Source of the DNA: Zopfochytrium polystomum
Taxonomy: Eukaryota > Chytridiomycota > Chytridiomycetes > Chytridiales > Chytridiaceae
Assembly (NCBI GenBank): GCA_025765615.1
Contig: JAIVFJ010000065.1
Span: forward strand, 1 to 64,000
Length of the DNA stretch: 64,000 nucleotides
Direction: 5' to 3'
Every line of letters starts with the position of its first letter. Positions within the stretch are counted from its first letter, which is position 1. The position numbers and the translations under genes are program-made. Shown here in pieces: positions 20,557 to 31,451 of this stretch. The notes under the pieces were generated by a model. That model made no database searches and had not been told where the DNA came from. It worked only from the letters and a program-made list of their open reading frames with translations.

Positions 20557-21669
20557 TCAAACCAAAAGTCGGCTAAATTGACGGCTTGCGGCGATGGGGA
20601 CTGCACTCACACACATCTGTGGTGGGTGGCGCGGAAGGCAAAAGGCGAAGGGTGAAAGGCAGAGGCGGGGCGAGGCAAGAGTCGGTAGTGGGGCCTGGTT
20701 GGGTGGGCGACGGCGCGGGGAAAGGCGTTGGGAAGGGGGTTGGTGAACAGTGAACGGTGTGTGCTTGCATAAGTGAGGGAGTGCGTTGCGAGGCTGGGTG
20801 TGTGGGGGGCGTGTGTCGGTCGATGGGCTTCGTTTGCGCGAGCGCACTGCTGGGTGCTAGGGGTGGGGGTTTTGGGCAAGGCAGGAAGGCAGGAATGCGG
20901 GGGGGCAAGCAAACAGTGAAGCAGTGGGCGAGTCACTGTGGCCATACATGCACTGCACGCGCGCCCCGCATGTGAGCGGAGTGGCGTGGCGGTGCACGAA
21001 CGAACGAACGAAAGAATGAATGAATGAATGGGCTTTGGACCGACCGACCGACCGACCCGACCGGATGGCCGCCATATGCATCCAGTCATCCAGTCGTCAT
21101 TCTGTACAACATTATTATTATATTTTATTTAAATATTAATACATGCTTAATACATATTTGCTTATTGCGGCTCCAAAGCGATGGATGAGAATCAAGCCCA
21201 GGACGAAGCCTTTTTTTTTTGTTTGGCCCGCAAGGTTCAATCTTTATTTTATCCCTTTTTCAATAACTGAAGTGGTTCAATCGGTTTTTGAAAACCATAG
21301 TTTTTGGGCAACCAGGGGGGGTCTGGATGGGAATGTCTCTCCGACTTGCTGCTATAGTCTCTGTCTGTCTCTGACTCCTTCTCTGTCTCTATCTATCTCT
21401 CTCTCCGTCGTCTCCCCTCGCTCTCTGTCTCTCTGTCTCGACGGTGCAGCCCCCAATCTTTCTTTCTTTGTTTAGAACGAAATGAAACAAAAGCAGAAAG
21501 AAACGAGAACTTCGGAGGTGGAAAGGAGAAGACATACATTATCTTCCCCTCTTTTCTTTTCTTCTTTTGTTTTCTTTTTTTTCTCTGTCTCACAACGCGA
21601 GCTCTCTCTCGCCCTCCTCCAATCCCCCTTTCCGGCTCCACACACGCACACACACATTCAGAAGCAGAT
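20557..21669. other. Divergent intergenic region with tetranucleotide repeats
   Basis: Upstream of both HSCB (minus) and the next plus-strand gene, so it should hold both promoters. It has CGAA/TGAA repeats (about 20996-21030), GACC repeats (about 21037-21062), an A/T-rich patch near 21105-21145 and a CT-rich tract with TCTCTGTCTC repeats (about 21355-21440). Long frames on the minus strand (for example 20607-21089) look non-coding. Confidence 0.6.
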
Positions 21670-21724
21670 ATGAGCGGGGTTATGGCAGAAGCCCAGGTTG
21701 CGTTGCCGACGACGACGATGACGA

Positions 21725-21755
<31 letters not shown>

Positions 21756-22857
21756 TGACGCCCCCGACGAGCTAGGAGTACGGGGAGGAGAAGAAGACCA
21801 GGCCGACGAGGGCTTTCTCGCTTTTGAAACGAGCACCGACGTTCGGGGGCGGCGCTCCGGCCGCAGCGATGGCGACTGCGCCAGTTCACCCGAGACAAGA
21901 GACCCGGCTTTGGTGCCGAGGATTGCGCCTTTGACGACCAGCGTGGACGCACAAACGCCAATCACGCCATCTTCTCTGCCTTTGTTGGCCCCCGCGTCGA
22001 AAGGGCTTACCGCAGACAGACCTTCAAGAGGCTATTCCTCGCCAACAACGACACCTACCCCCGCCACAACGACCACGCCGAGTACTCCGCCAATGACTGA
22101 AACGTCCATCGCAGACTGGACTGAAACTCCTCCCTCCACCTCATATCTAGGTCATGTTCTGCGACCAGCGTCGTGCACCGCCCTTCCATCGTTGAGGGCG
22201 CGAGCGTTGCATCCTTCTCGCGCCATGAGCAATCCCTTCCCAAACGGCCTGGACTTCCGTTCATACAGCGTCCCCTCGCACTTGTGGGACGTCGAACCGG
22301 CACATTTAATGATTGGCATTCCGGAACGTGTGCCAGGCAAACCCCTCTCGACGGAAACCATTGTCACGGCTCCCTTGCAGCGGCGGCGGCCGCAGACACT
22401 GTATTCTCTATCGGAGGGCGCAGCCACCTCTCGCCGGGAGGCTCGTGGCGGTGGCACTGTCTACACAGCCTTCGACAGCGATGGCGAGGACGATGACGAC
22501 AGCGCCCTGGATGGCGACGAAGACGGCGAAGTCGAGGAGGACTCGGACGACGACGTGAGCGAGACTGTAGTTGCCGCGGTTCGCAGCAGATGGTCGATGC
22601 CTCCTCCTTCCACATCACCATGGCTACCCGCAACACCAGAGCCTGCCGATTTGAAGCTGCACTTTGGCAGCGGGGCCGGCGAAAGACAAGACAGCGGCAT
22701 CGCGGTGGTGTATCCAGCCTTGCACAGGCGTGCGCCGCAAAAACCAGAAGAATGCGTGAAGCTTTCCCTCGGGCAGCGCGTTCGATCTTTCATCCGCCTT
22801 GCGCTTAAAGGGAAAAAGAGTCAGAGTCGTCCCTCGCGAAACTCTTCCTATCGTTGA
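21670..22857 (+). CDS. Low-complexity protein of unknown function
   Basis: Single open frame of 395 residues without introns. Residues 12-30 are Thr/Ala repeats from a (GACGGC)n-type tract. The middle is rich in Ser, Thr and Pro (TTTPTPATTTTPSTPP). An acidic run around residues 270-300 (DGEDDDDSALDGDEDGEVEE) follows, and the C-terminus is basic (FIRLALKGKKSQSRPSRN). A less repetitive block around residues 185-230 (MSNPFPNGLDFRSYSVPSHL) may be a short linear motif region. No signal peptide, membrane segment or known domain. Probably a disordered regulatory protein; the coding call rests on length and composition only. Confidence 0.55.
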
Positions 22858-23804
22858 TATTCATTATTTTTTTTGACTATCATCACCTCCTTGAAAGCTC
22901 TTCTTTTTCACATCCCCGCTTCCAACCCCGACTAAACCTCCACTGCAAAACCCCTAACCGGCCGCCTTGTATTTATCCCAACAGTAGAGGATTTCGGAAC
23001 CTCATAGGAGCGTCCCATGTGTTGATCTCTTTGATGTTTGAGTTGCGTTCCCCGCATTCCGCCCCTTTTTCTCGCGTGCGCGTGAGTATGTTGCTTGGTG
23101 CCCATTTTGTTCGCTTGCGCGTAATGCTTTTTTGCTGTTGGAGATTCGCTCGTTTTTTGCACTCCCAAGGTCTTTCTAAAAAATTTGAGAACATTTATCA
23201 AAAAACCCCTTCAGGAAGAGCAAGCTCCAATCGAGCCAAACTACCACCTTTGATTCGCCCATTATCCGCTCAGGTTGTCAACTGAAATGCTACAACAATG
23301 TGGGGGGTGGGAGGTCATCACATGCACGACAGATTTAAGGTCAGTTGGTCAAGGGAAGCTGGATGGCCGTCCAGCGACATTCGCAAGCGCATCTGCCACT
23401 TCCTGCTGGCTCTGTGGGGCCGACCTTGCAGAGAATCAAGAGAAAGGAACGTGTTGAAGTATCTCCACTTTCACTCGCGATTGGTGATGTCGTACTTGCA
23501 TTTTTTGAAAGCTCTATCAAATGACATAAATCAGCTTTTAAAAGTCTAAGGGCCTGATCAACCCATTTGACAAATTAAGTTTTACCACCAAATGCACACA
23601 GTATGAAAGAAGAGTAATGAATTCATCAAACGGTAGCGCAAGCAAAAAACATTTGAAAAGGAACTGACAAAATCGGCGTGACGACCCCTCCTCTCAACAG
23701 AACGGCCGCAAAGTATATGATGCCAACATGCTTAGAGACAGACATCTTTTCAAATTATACAAAAAGAAAGAAATTCTTTTGTTTGTCTTCTGAATCAATC
23801 AATC
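22858..23804. other. Intergenic region, nothing recognised
   Basis: About 950 bases between two plus-strand genes. No frame with recognisable domains; A/T content rises toward the next gene. Should contain the terminator of the upstream gene and the promoter of the downstream one, but no clear signals stand out. Confidence 0.5.
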
Positions 23805-24898
23805 ATGGCCGCTCGCTGCACCGCAACGCCACGGCGCGGCAGGACGGCTGCCGCCTTTGTTGCCCTACTGGTCGCCCTGACACTGCTCTCAACTCTCTTC
23901 GTCGATGTCGTCGCCGCCCAAAAGTCAACCACCACAACGACGGCAACTAAGGCTGCTGCCACCAGCAGCGCCGCGGCAGAACCCAGCCAGGCCACGACCA
24001 CCACGTCGCTGGCCGCCGCCACCACCACTACCACAACGGCGGCCGTGGTGACGTCCTCGGCCGCTGCAAACCCACAGCAGCAGACAACAGCCACCCAGGC
24101 CGCCACAAGCGCCGCAGCCCCCGCGACTTCTCCGAGCGTGTGGACGTTTGTGCCCATGCCCAAGTACGTGCGCAGCGCCGACGGCTCCTTGACAGGCGAT
24201 CCCGCCGTCACCACCCCCGTTGTCCCCGCGTCGTCGCCCTACTACGGCCAGGTCACCGGCAAGAGCGACTCGGGAGCTGGCCTGACGGGATGGAAGAAGT
24301 GGGCTGTTATTGGTGGCAGTATCGTCGGTGGGCTTGGCCTGCTCATGTTTGGATCGTACGTCTACGTAAGTTCCTCGTGATTTTCCCTCCATTCGCCATT
24401 TTGTGACAGTCTCCCTGTCCCATCCCACCCCACCTTTGAGGCAGACGAAATCATCCGAGCGCAAGGAAAAGCGCCAGGAGATGGAATCGCTCGCAAAGCA
24501 TCGCCAGGAGGAGGAAGCCGAAAAGCTCAACCCGGATAGGGCGGCGGGCCCGAAGGCGTCCAATGTGGCGTACGCCAGCAGAAACGAAAGCTCGTCGAGG
24601 CCGGCGCCGGCGCCAACTTCAACTGCGAGCCGCCCTGCAGCCCAGCAGCCGCAGGCGCAACACTATGGCTACAATGGCTATGCTCCTCCTCAGCAACCGT
24701 ACGGCTACGGCCCGGGGGCCGTTGGGTGAGCGATCCGTTTGCGTGCTTTGTTGGACCCAATGATCACTCATTCGAAAGACACACCTTCAAAAAATGCGTA
24801 GTTACTCGGCCCAAGGATACCCGCAGAACTACTATGGCAACTCGGCTGCGACTGCTCAGTACGCAGCAAACTACCAGGCCTCTGGCTACAGAGGCTGA
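23805..24898 (+). CDS. Mucin-like single-pass membrane protein with Tyr/Gln-rich tail
   Basis: Three exons (23805-24365, 24445-24725, 24802-24898) give 312 residues. A signal peptide (FVALLVALTLLSTLFVDVVA) is followed by about 80 residues of Ser/Thr/Ala repeats (TTTTSLAAATTTTTT), a likely O-glycosylated stalk, then a short conserved-looking WTFVPMPKYVR block. A transmembrane helix lies at about residues 165-187 (AVIGGSIVGGLGLLMFGSYV). The cytosolic side begins with charged TKSSERKEKRQEMES, continues Pro/Ala/Gln-rich and ends in GYGPGAVG and YSAQGYPQNYYGNSA-type Tyr/Gln/Gly repeats. The layout recalls fungal Mid2/Wsc stress-sensor proteins but no WSC domain is present. It could equally be another surface mucin. 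Confidence 0.8.
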
Positions 24899-25055
24899 TT
24901 GCGGTTGTTGATCCAGAATTCTGCTGTTGTTTCCATTGTTCGACTTTTTTTTCCTTTCCAGTTTTTTAGTGAATAAACGCTTCTGTTGACAAGTAGTGTG
25001 TTTGACTTGGGCAACACTTTCTTTCTTTCTTTCGTTCGGTTGCAACTCACCGGCC

Positions 25056-27897
25056 ATGGACAACCCCGAAACGGCAGCAGCCGTGCGTGCCGCCGTGGCC
25101 GCCGCACTCGGCGACGACGGCGACGATACGGGGTTCGACTCTTCGCCGCAGGAGCCGGTTTCGGGCAGCCCACATTCGCCGTCGTCCTCGTCTGCACCGT
25201 TACAACCCCAAACTCCGTCGGCGGACCCTCCGGCGGCCACAGCGTCGCCAGCCGAGGGGCAGCGGCAGGGCTTCGCCGCGCTCGACCTCGACCCGCGGCT
25301 GCTGCGGGCCGTTGCGAAAATGGGCTTTACCGAGCCGACCCCGATTCAGGCTGCCGCCGTGCCGCTCGGCCTGCAGGGGAAGGACATTCTCGCCCGCGCG
25401 AGGACCGGATCGGGGAAGACGGCGGCGTACTGCTTGCCTGTGATTCAGAAAATACTGTCGGCGAAACAGGTGCGAGTGGTCCATTTGTGTGTTTTGGATG
25501 GGGGGGTGGAGAGCTCAGAGAGACTTTCGAGGGCTGAAGTATCTTGCGTGGGTGAGGTGTGCCATGCGGCGTAGCATTATATTAACTTTGATCATGACCG
25601 AAGCTGTCACCAGGGGTCAAATGCTGCCGAGCTTTGTTTCTCGTTCCGACGCGCGAACTGGCGGAGCAGGTGCACCGGAACATCAAAGAAATGTGCGTCT
25701 ACGCTACGTCGGAGATAACTTGCGTCAACGTGGCGACTGCCGATGTCTCCATCAACAACCAGAGGTTCGAGTTTCTTTCTCCGTCAATATCACATGAATG
25801 GTTGGCACTGAAACGGAGCGAATGCAATGCTCTTCTATTTACTGTAATTCAATCAGACCGCTCCTCCAGGAAGGTCCCGATATTATCGTTGCCACTCCAA
25901 GCAAAATCTTGACCCACATAGAGGCTGGAAACATAATTTTGAAAGAATCGGTGGAGTCTCTCGTGATTGACGAGGCCGACCTTATGCTTTCGTTTGGGTA
26001 CGAAGAGGATGTGCGAAAGATCCTATCACACCTTCCGCGAATCTATCAGTCCTATCTCATGAGCGCGACAATGTCCGACGACGTCCAACAGCTGAAGCAG
26101 CTGATCCTTCGCAACCCGGCAATCCTCAAACTGCAAGAATCGGACTCTCTGTCGTCTGGAGACCTTCTCACCCAATTCTCCATTCGGTGTGACGAACACC
26201 AAAAGTTTCTGCTTACTTTTTTCCTGCTCAAGTTGCGTGTGCATCCCTTTGGCACGGGCAAGACCATCATCTTTGTCAATTCCGTAGACCGGTGTTACAA
26301 GCTTAAGCTGTTCCTGGAGCAATTTGGGGTCGCGTCGTGCACACTGAATCCGGAGTTGCCATTAAAGAGTCGGCATCATGTCGTTCAAGAGTTCAACAGG
26401 GGCGTTTACGACATTATAATTGCGACGGACGAAGGGCAGCATAATGAACTGTCTGATGATGAAGACGGCGATGACGACCTAGACAACGACGATGAAGAGG
26501 AAATGCAGGAGGACACGGCCGACAATGATGGTGGAAAACCATCGGAGGAGGTTGTCGTCGAGAACGAAACAAAGTCCGCGCAGAGCGCTTCCTCCCTGGA
26601 CGGAAAAGCCGGTGCGGACGATGCGAAACCTGCGAAGGCAGGTAAAAAGCGACCGCTGCCGGAAAACGAAGGTGGTGGAAGCTCCGCAGCAGCCGGCGGC
26701 GAATCCAGGCAGAGCAAACGACTGAAACGAGCGCAAGTGGCACGCGAGATGCAACAAAATCGAAAGAAGCGGCGCGGCGGCGGCGGCGGCGGGCAAAAGG
26801 GCGATGGCGACGCAGAATCTGGCGTGTCGCGTGGCATCGACTTTCGCAACGTGCGGGCTGTCATCAATTTTGACCTTCCGCTGAGCTCGACGGCGTACAT
26901 GCACCGAGTCGGACGGACGGCGCGTGGGGTTGGGAACAAGGGTTGGGCACTAAGCTTTGTGGTGCCGCTGGACAAAGCGCCTGTGTTGACACTGCCGCGA
27001 CGGCGGAAGGCGCGGGAGGCAGCAAAGGAGTCGGGCGAGGTCCCAAAGATATTGCCGGGCATGTTTGATGAGGACGTTTTTGCAAGGATTAAAAAGAGTC
27101 AAGCGGGTGAGTCGAAACATTCCAACGTATTTATCGCGTTTTCGTCTTGTTTACTTCGCTTTGCTGGTTTTTCAACTCAAAAGCCATTGGCCGCACAATC
27201 AAGTCGTTCACGTTCGACATGAAGCAAGTCGAAGCTTTTTCGTACCGTGTGGAGGACGCCATCAGATCGGTGACCAAAACCGGCATCAAGGAGGCCCGAA
27301 TGAAGGAGATTAAGCAGGAGATCCTCAACTCTGACAAACTGAAGGTAGGGTGAGGGAGAGATGGAGACACAGCAGGACCAGCGAGACAAGCTTCACCCGA
27401 ATTCTTCCTGCCGCTCATTTCCTGTCTTTTCTTGTCTCGCAAACCCTTTTTCGCCGCCTCCACCCCAAAAAAAAAAAAAAAAAAAAAACCCCCAGGCCCA
27501 CTTCGAAGACAACCCGAAAGATCTGCTAGCCCTGCGGCACGACAAACCGCTCCACCCCTCGCGCATTCAGAGCCACCTGAAGCATGTCCCGGACTACCTG
27601 ATGCCGACGAAGCGGGCCGTGGGCACAGTCATTGCGGGCGAGGACAAGAAAAGCGGCAGTGGAGGGGAGGCCAGCGAAACAGCCGCCGCCGGCGAGGATC
27701 GTGCCTCGCAGCGGAACATTGGATATGTGAGCTTCTCTGCCGGTCGTGGACGAGGTCGAGGCCGCGGTGGCCGCGGTGGGCGCAGTGGGCGCGGTGGGAG
27801 CCGTGGGAGCCGTGGGGGCCGGGGAGGCCGGCGGGGCGGCGGGGCTAGAGGGGGCAAGAAAGCCATGGGAGACCCGCTGAAGTCGTTCAAAATTTGA
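25056..27897 (+). CDS. DBP9: DEAD-box RNA helicase DBP9/DDX56 (ribosome biogenesis)
   Basis: Five exons (25056-25469, 25604-25764, 25857-27106, 27184-27344, 27496-27897) give 795 residues. DBP9 is a nucleolar helicase for early 60S assembly. Motifs in order: Q motif GFTEPTPIQ, Walker [30 protein letters not shown] (motif II), SAT (III), TIIFVN, then IIATDE followed by an acidic and basic insertion of about 130 residues before [11 protein letters not shown]. This insertion at motif V is characteristic of DBP9/DDX56. Motif VI is HRVGRTARG. The C-terminal [18 protein letters not shown] block is also typical. Unusual is the final run of about 45 residues of RG/RGG repeats. An A run directly precedes the last acceptor site. 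Confidence 0.95.
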
Positions 27898-28383
27898 GTT
27901 TCCGTTTTTTTCTTGTTTTTTTTTTTTTTTTTTTTTTTTTTTTGGCTTGCCGCAGCACGCACACACGCACACACGCCCTCTCTCGTCCTTCACCTCCTTT
28001 CTTGCACAAAGAGGGGGAAAATTTTTTTGTTTTGTTTTGGAAGCGCAGCACCTCCCGCGGACACGGTTGGTCAGAGGTAGGCGTGCATGAGAGGAAATGG
28101 GAAAAAAATGAAGTAATAAACAAAGTAAAAGAGAAAAAGCTCGACAAGGAAAAGGAAAAAAATTTTCATCAAAAAAAAAAAACCCGTTCATATCCTCCAC
28201 ACAACGAAAGAGCATTCCCAGAGCATTCGCTCGTCCCCCCCCCCTCCATCTTCGAAGAATATCCCTTTCCCCCCTCCTCCACCCTCCACCCCGCCACCCC
28301 TCCACCCAACAGCCCCTCTCCACCCATCCACCCCTCCACCCCACCTACCCACCAACCCATCTGCACAATCGTTCAATGCTCTG
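27898..28383. other. Intergenic with long T run and CCACCC-rich DNA
   Basis: A T run (about 27918-27942) follows the DBP9 stop, then A-rich DNA, then a C-rich stretch with CCACCCCTCCACCC repeats (28260-28350) just before the next start codon. The long frame crossing 27894-29240 in another frame is judged spurious. Confidence 0.6.
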
Positions 28384-31240
28384 ATGCCCTCTTACTCCTC
28401 TCCATCATCACGATCTCCTCCCCCCCTCATCGGAATTCAGTCGTTCTCCAGTGCGGAAGGTGCCGGCGAGCACAACCACTACCAGCACACGACTTCAGGC
28501 CTTCCAGCTGGACCACACTTAGCAGCGGTACATGCTGGCCCTGCCTTGGAAGCAGCGCCGGCAGTGGCAGCGGCAGCAGCCACGTCAACCCGAACAAGGA
28601 GCACCGCAGGCTCAGGATTCGGAGCCTCCACTACCGCCTCGGCGTCGCCTCCCTCGTCAACCGTCCCTCCCTCTGTCCCCGCACCCCCCCGTTCCACAAT
28701 AAACCCCCCAGCTCCCTCCTACCGTATCCAGTTTTTCCCACACAGAGAAACTCACTTTGTCAACGGCGTCCAGCAGATTGTCGCATCCGGATGCAACTTC
28801 TCTCCGGTCGAGCGGGAGCTGTTCGCTGGTACCGTCGTCAAGATGGGTCGGCGGATCGACAAGAAGGACCACGGCGGCGGCACCGCTCCTTCGGGAGTGG
28901 CGCCCACTTCCTCATCAAAGGGCCGCCACCGCTCTGCGTCCCGAGACAAGACGGGTGGCTCTGGCTCCAAGAACTCTCCTTTTCGTCGAACCGAAACAGC
29001 AGCCTCGGCCCCTGCTGCATCGGGTACGGCAGTCGGCGACCTCGACGATGGCGATGCGGTTGGAACTGGTGGAGGTGGTGGAGCCAGCAGCAGTACCCTC
29101 TCCCCTCTCAGCGTGGCGGAAGCACCCTTTTCTTCCATAAACACCGCCTTGGCATCCACCGGCTCCCAGTACACGCAGCCCTCTTCCCCGCAAGATCCCA
29201 CTGCATCGTCATCAGCGAGGCGGCGGGCGGGAGACGATGACCCATACTCCGACCAGGACCAAGACGGCACCGAGATTAGTGTGCGGACACCACCTCCTTC
29301 AGACCAAAACCACCACCACCATCGCTCCAATCAGCAGAATCAAAGCGCAGCAGCGAAGTCGTCGGGACGGGGTGAGTCTCCTGGATCCGTCGCTGCTCGG
29401 CGGAAGACGACATCGGCTGGTCAAGCAGTGCCGAAGTCCAATGTTGTGTTCAAGAGCAAAGTGGTTAGCAGGGATCATGCGGAAATCTTTGTCTCTGATG
29501 ATGGCCAGCAGGTTTGTATTCGCATCGCATGCGTACCCCCGATCCCATCCTTCCATTTGTCATAAAGCCGTTGAGAATCGGATTGGAGCGTTCGCTTACT
29601 TGTGGCTGCTTTTCCCCAACGGACAAACTTTATCTAGATCATGATCCGTGACGTTGGAAGCTCGTCTGGCACGTTCTTAAATCGCTTGAGGTTGTCGCCC
29701 TCAGGGCGGGAGAGTATGCCGTACCCAATCAAGAGCGGCGATCTCATCCAGCTTGGGGTTGACTACCATGGGCGGCAGGAAGGGCGCTTGGAAGGTTGGA
29801 TATGCTTGTTTTGTCGTCGGTACTCGCGCACTGACAGAATTGAAGATATCTACAAATGCATCATGATGAAGGTTTTTGTGACTAAAATCACTCGAGAACA
29901 AACTCAGTCGAACCCTCAACGGTATGAAACGCCGCTGTTTCTTGCTGGGACCTTACTGACTCCTCCTTCCTTTTATCGTTAGACTGAAGATAGCTCTCAG
30001 AGCAATGTTGGCTGCGATGAATCCGAGCGCCCAGAACGCGTCGGATGCATCTTGCACCGACTGCTGCATCTGTCTGAGCCCGCTAACGTCAATGCAATCC
30101 CTGTTTTTAGCCCCATGCTCTCATACCTTTCATTACCGTTGCGTCATACCGCTTCTCGGCTCTGCCATAATGTTCCAGTGCCCTTTATGCCGTCAAGTTG
30201 CGAATCTGGAGGCTACTGTGACAGACGACTACGTCGACGATGAAATTAAGAACAAGGAATCGATCGAAGAGTTGGAAGTCTGGTTTCGTGGCCTCATCGA
30301 TCCATCGCTAGAATCTGCAAACTACAAGAAAGTGGTGGAGCCACCAGGTGGAGCTCGGTCGCCGATTGCTGTCAACAACATCACCAGTGGTCATCCCAAC
30401 GACTCTGTCGCATCCCCGTCCAGCTTGCTGAATTTCGAAAATGCCATCGATTTGCACCGTTCTGCGACATATTCATGGGAGGGAAATCCTCGAAGCAACG
30501 AACAAATGGCGTCCTACGTGCGAGAAGCACCAGTCCAAGTGGCCTCGGTCTTGGACGAGTTGCTCGCGGAGCTGCCGCAGCATCGACGAGAAGAGTACCT
30601 CGCGCGGATCCGGGCGGGGCATTCGCCAAACGCACCCACTTCAGCCTCGTCTCCAGAACTATCCAACGCTGCGTCCAACAACAGCCAGCAGGCCCCAAGA
30701 ACTCCCGAGGTCTTGGAGCCTCCGTCACTCCCGCCGTTGATACCGCTTGCCTCGGGACCACGACTGTCGCCCTCCACCGCTTCGCCACCCCAGCAACCGC
30801 CTTCTCCCCATTCGATTCCGTTTCCAGCGACCGCTTTCGACCAAATGCCGCCGTTGGCGGACAATATCCGCCAGTCGAACGCCACCGCTGCTGCCACAGG
30901 CTCCCACCCCGCTGTCGTCACCGCCCCCACCGAATCGGAGCAGTCGCTCTACCTTGGCCAGGAAGTCGCGGGCGGCGTCTCCCTCTCCTCTCCGCAAACC
31001 ACTCCCACTGCCCGCAAGTCGAAAGCCAACTTTAGCTCTGTGCGCAAAGCGTTTTCGTCTTTCGCCGGAGGCGCAGCTGCACCTTCGGCGGAGACGCTGT
31101 CGCCGTCCGCAGCGGCAATGGCGGGAGGCGGTGGGAACGACAGCTCGGCGGACGAGGCGAGGGGATCGCTGGACGGTGGCCCGGGGTTGGCGCCTGCAAA
31201 GTCGTCAAAGCTGTGGAAACTCGGGGGTTCGAAGAAGTAG
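28384..31240 (+). CDS. FHA-RING ubiquitin ligase, DMA1/DMA2 type
   Basis: Three exons (28384-29511, 29638-29921, 29983-31240) give 889 residues. DMA proteins couple phosphothreonine binding to ubiquitin transfer in spindle and septation checkpoints. The FHA domain begins [13 protein letters not shown] and [11 protein letters not shown], is interrupted by about 190 Ser/Gly/Thr-rich residues, and resumes with [31 protein letters not shown] and [13 protein letters not shown]. The phosphopeptide-binding R, SR-H and SSSGT elements are present. After a short linker comes a RING-H2: C-x2-C in [16 protein letters not shown] and CPLCRQ. The C-terminal 330 residues are disordered and Ser/Pro-rich. A stretch around 29780-29850 ([19 protein letters not shown]) could hide a small unrecognised intron, since it interrupts the usual end of the FHA domain. 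Confidence 0.88.
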
Positions 31241-31451
31241 GCAGGGAGGGGGTGGTCGGCATTTTTACAACGGAAGGAGCGGGGCGCGCTTACAGCCCCA
31301 TTTGTGTTTCCTTCTTCCATTCTATAAAAAGGGTAAAGAGAATATGTTCCATTATGGTAATGGTGGGATCACTCAAACAGCATGTTCCTCTTTCTTTCCA
31401 TGAAGGGCAGCCAGGGATGTCCGCGACAGGCCCGATTTCCAAACTCAAAAC

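Noticed and set aside
20607..21089. 160-codon minus-strand ORF upstream of HSCB
   Set aside because: Composed of Pro/His/Ser readings of GC-rich and tetranucleotide repeats; no domain or splice link to HSCB.
27894..29240. 448-codon plus-strand ORF
   Set aside because: Begins in a poly-T/poly-A region and overlaps the real FHA-RING exon in another frame; no domain.
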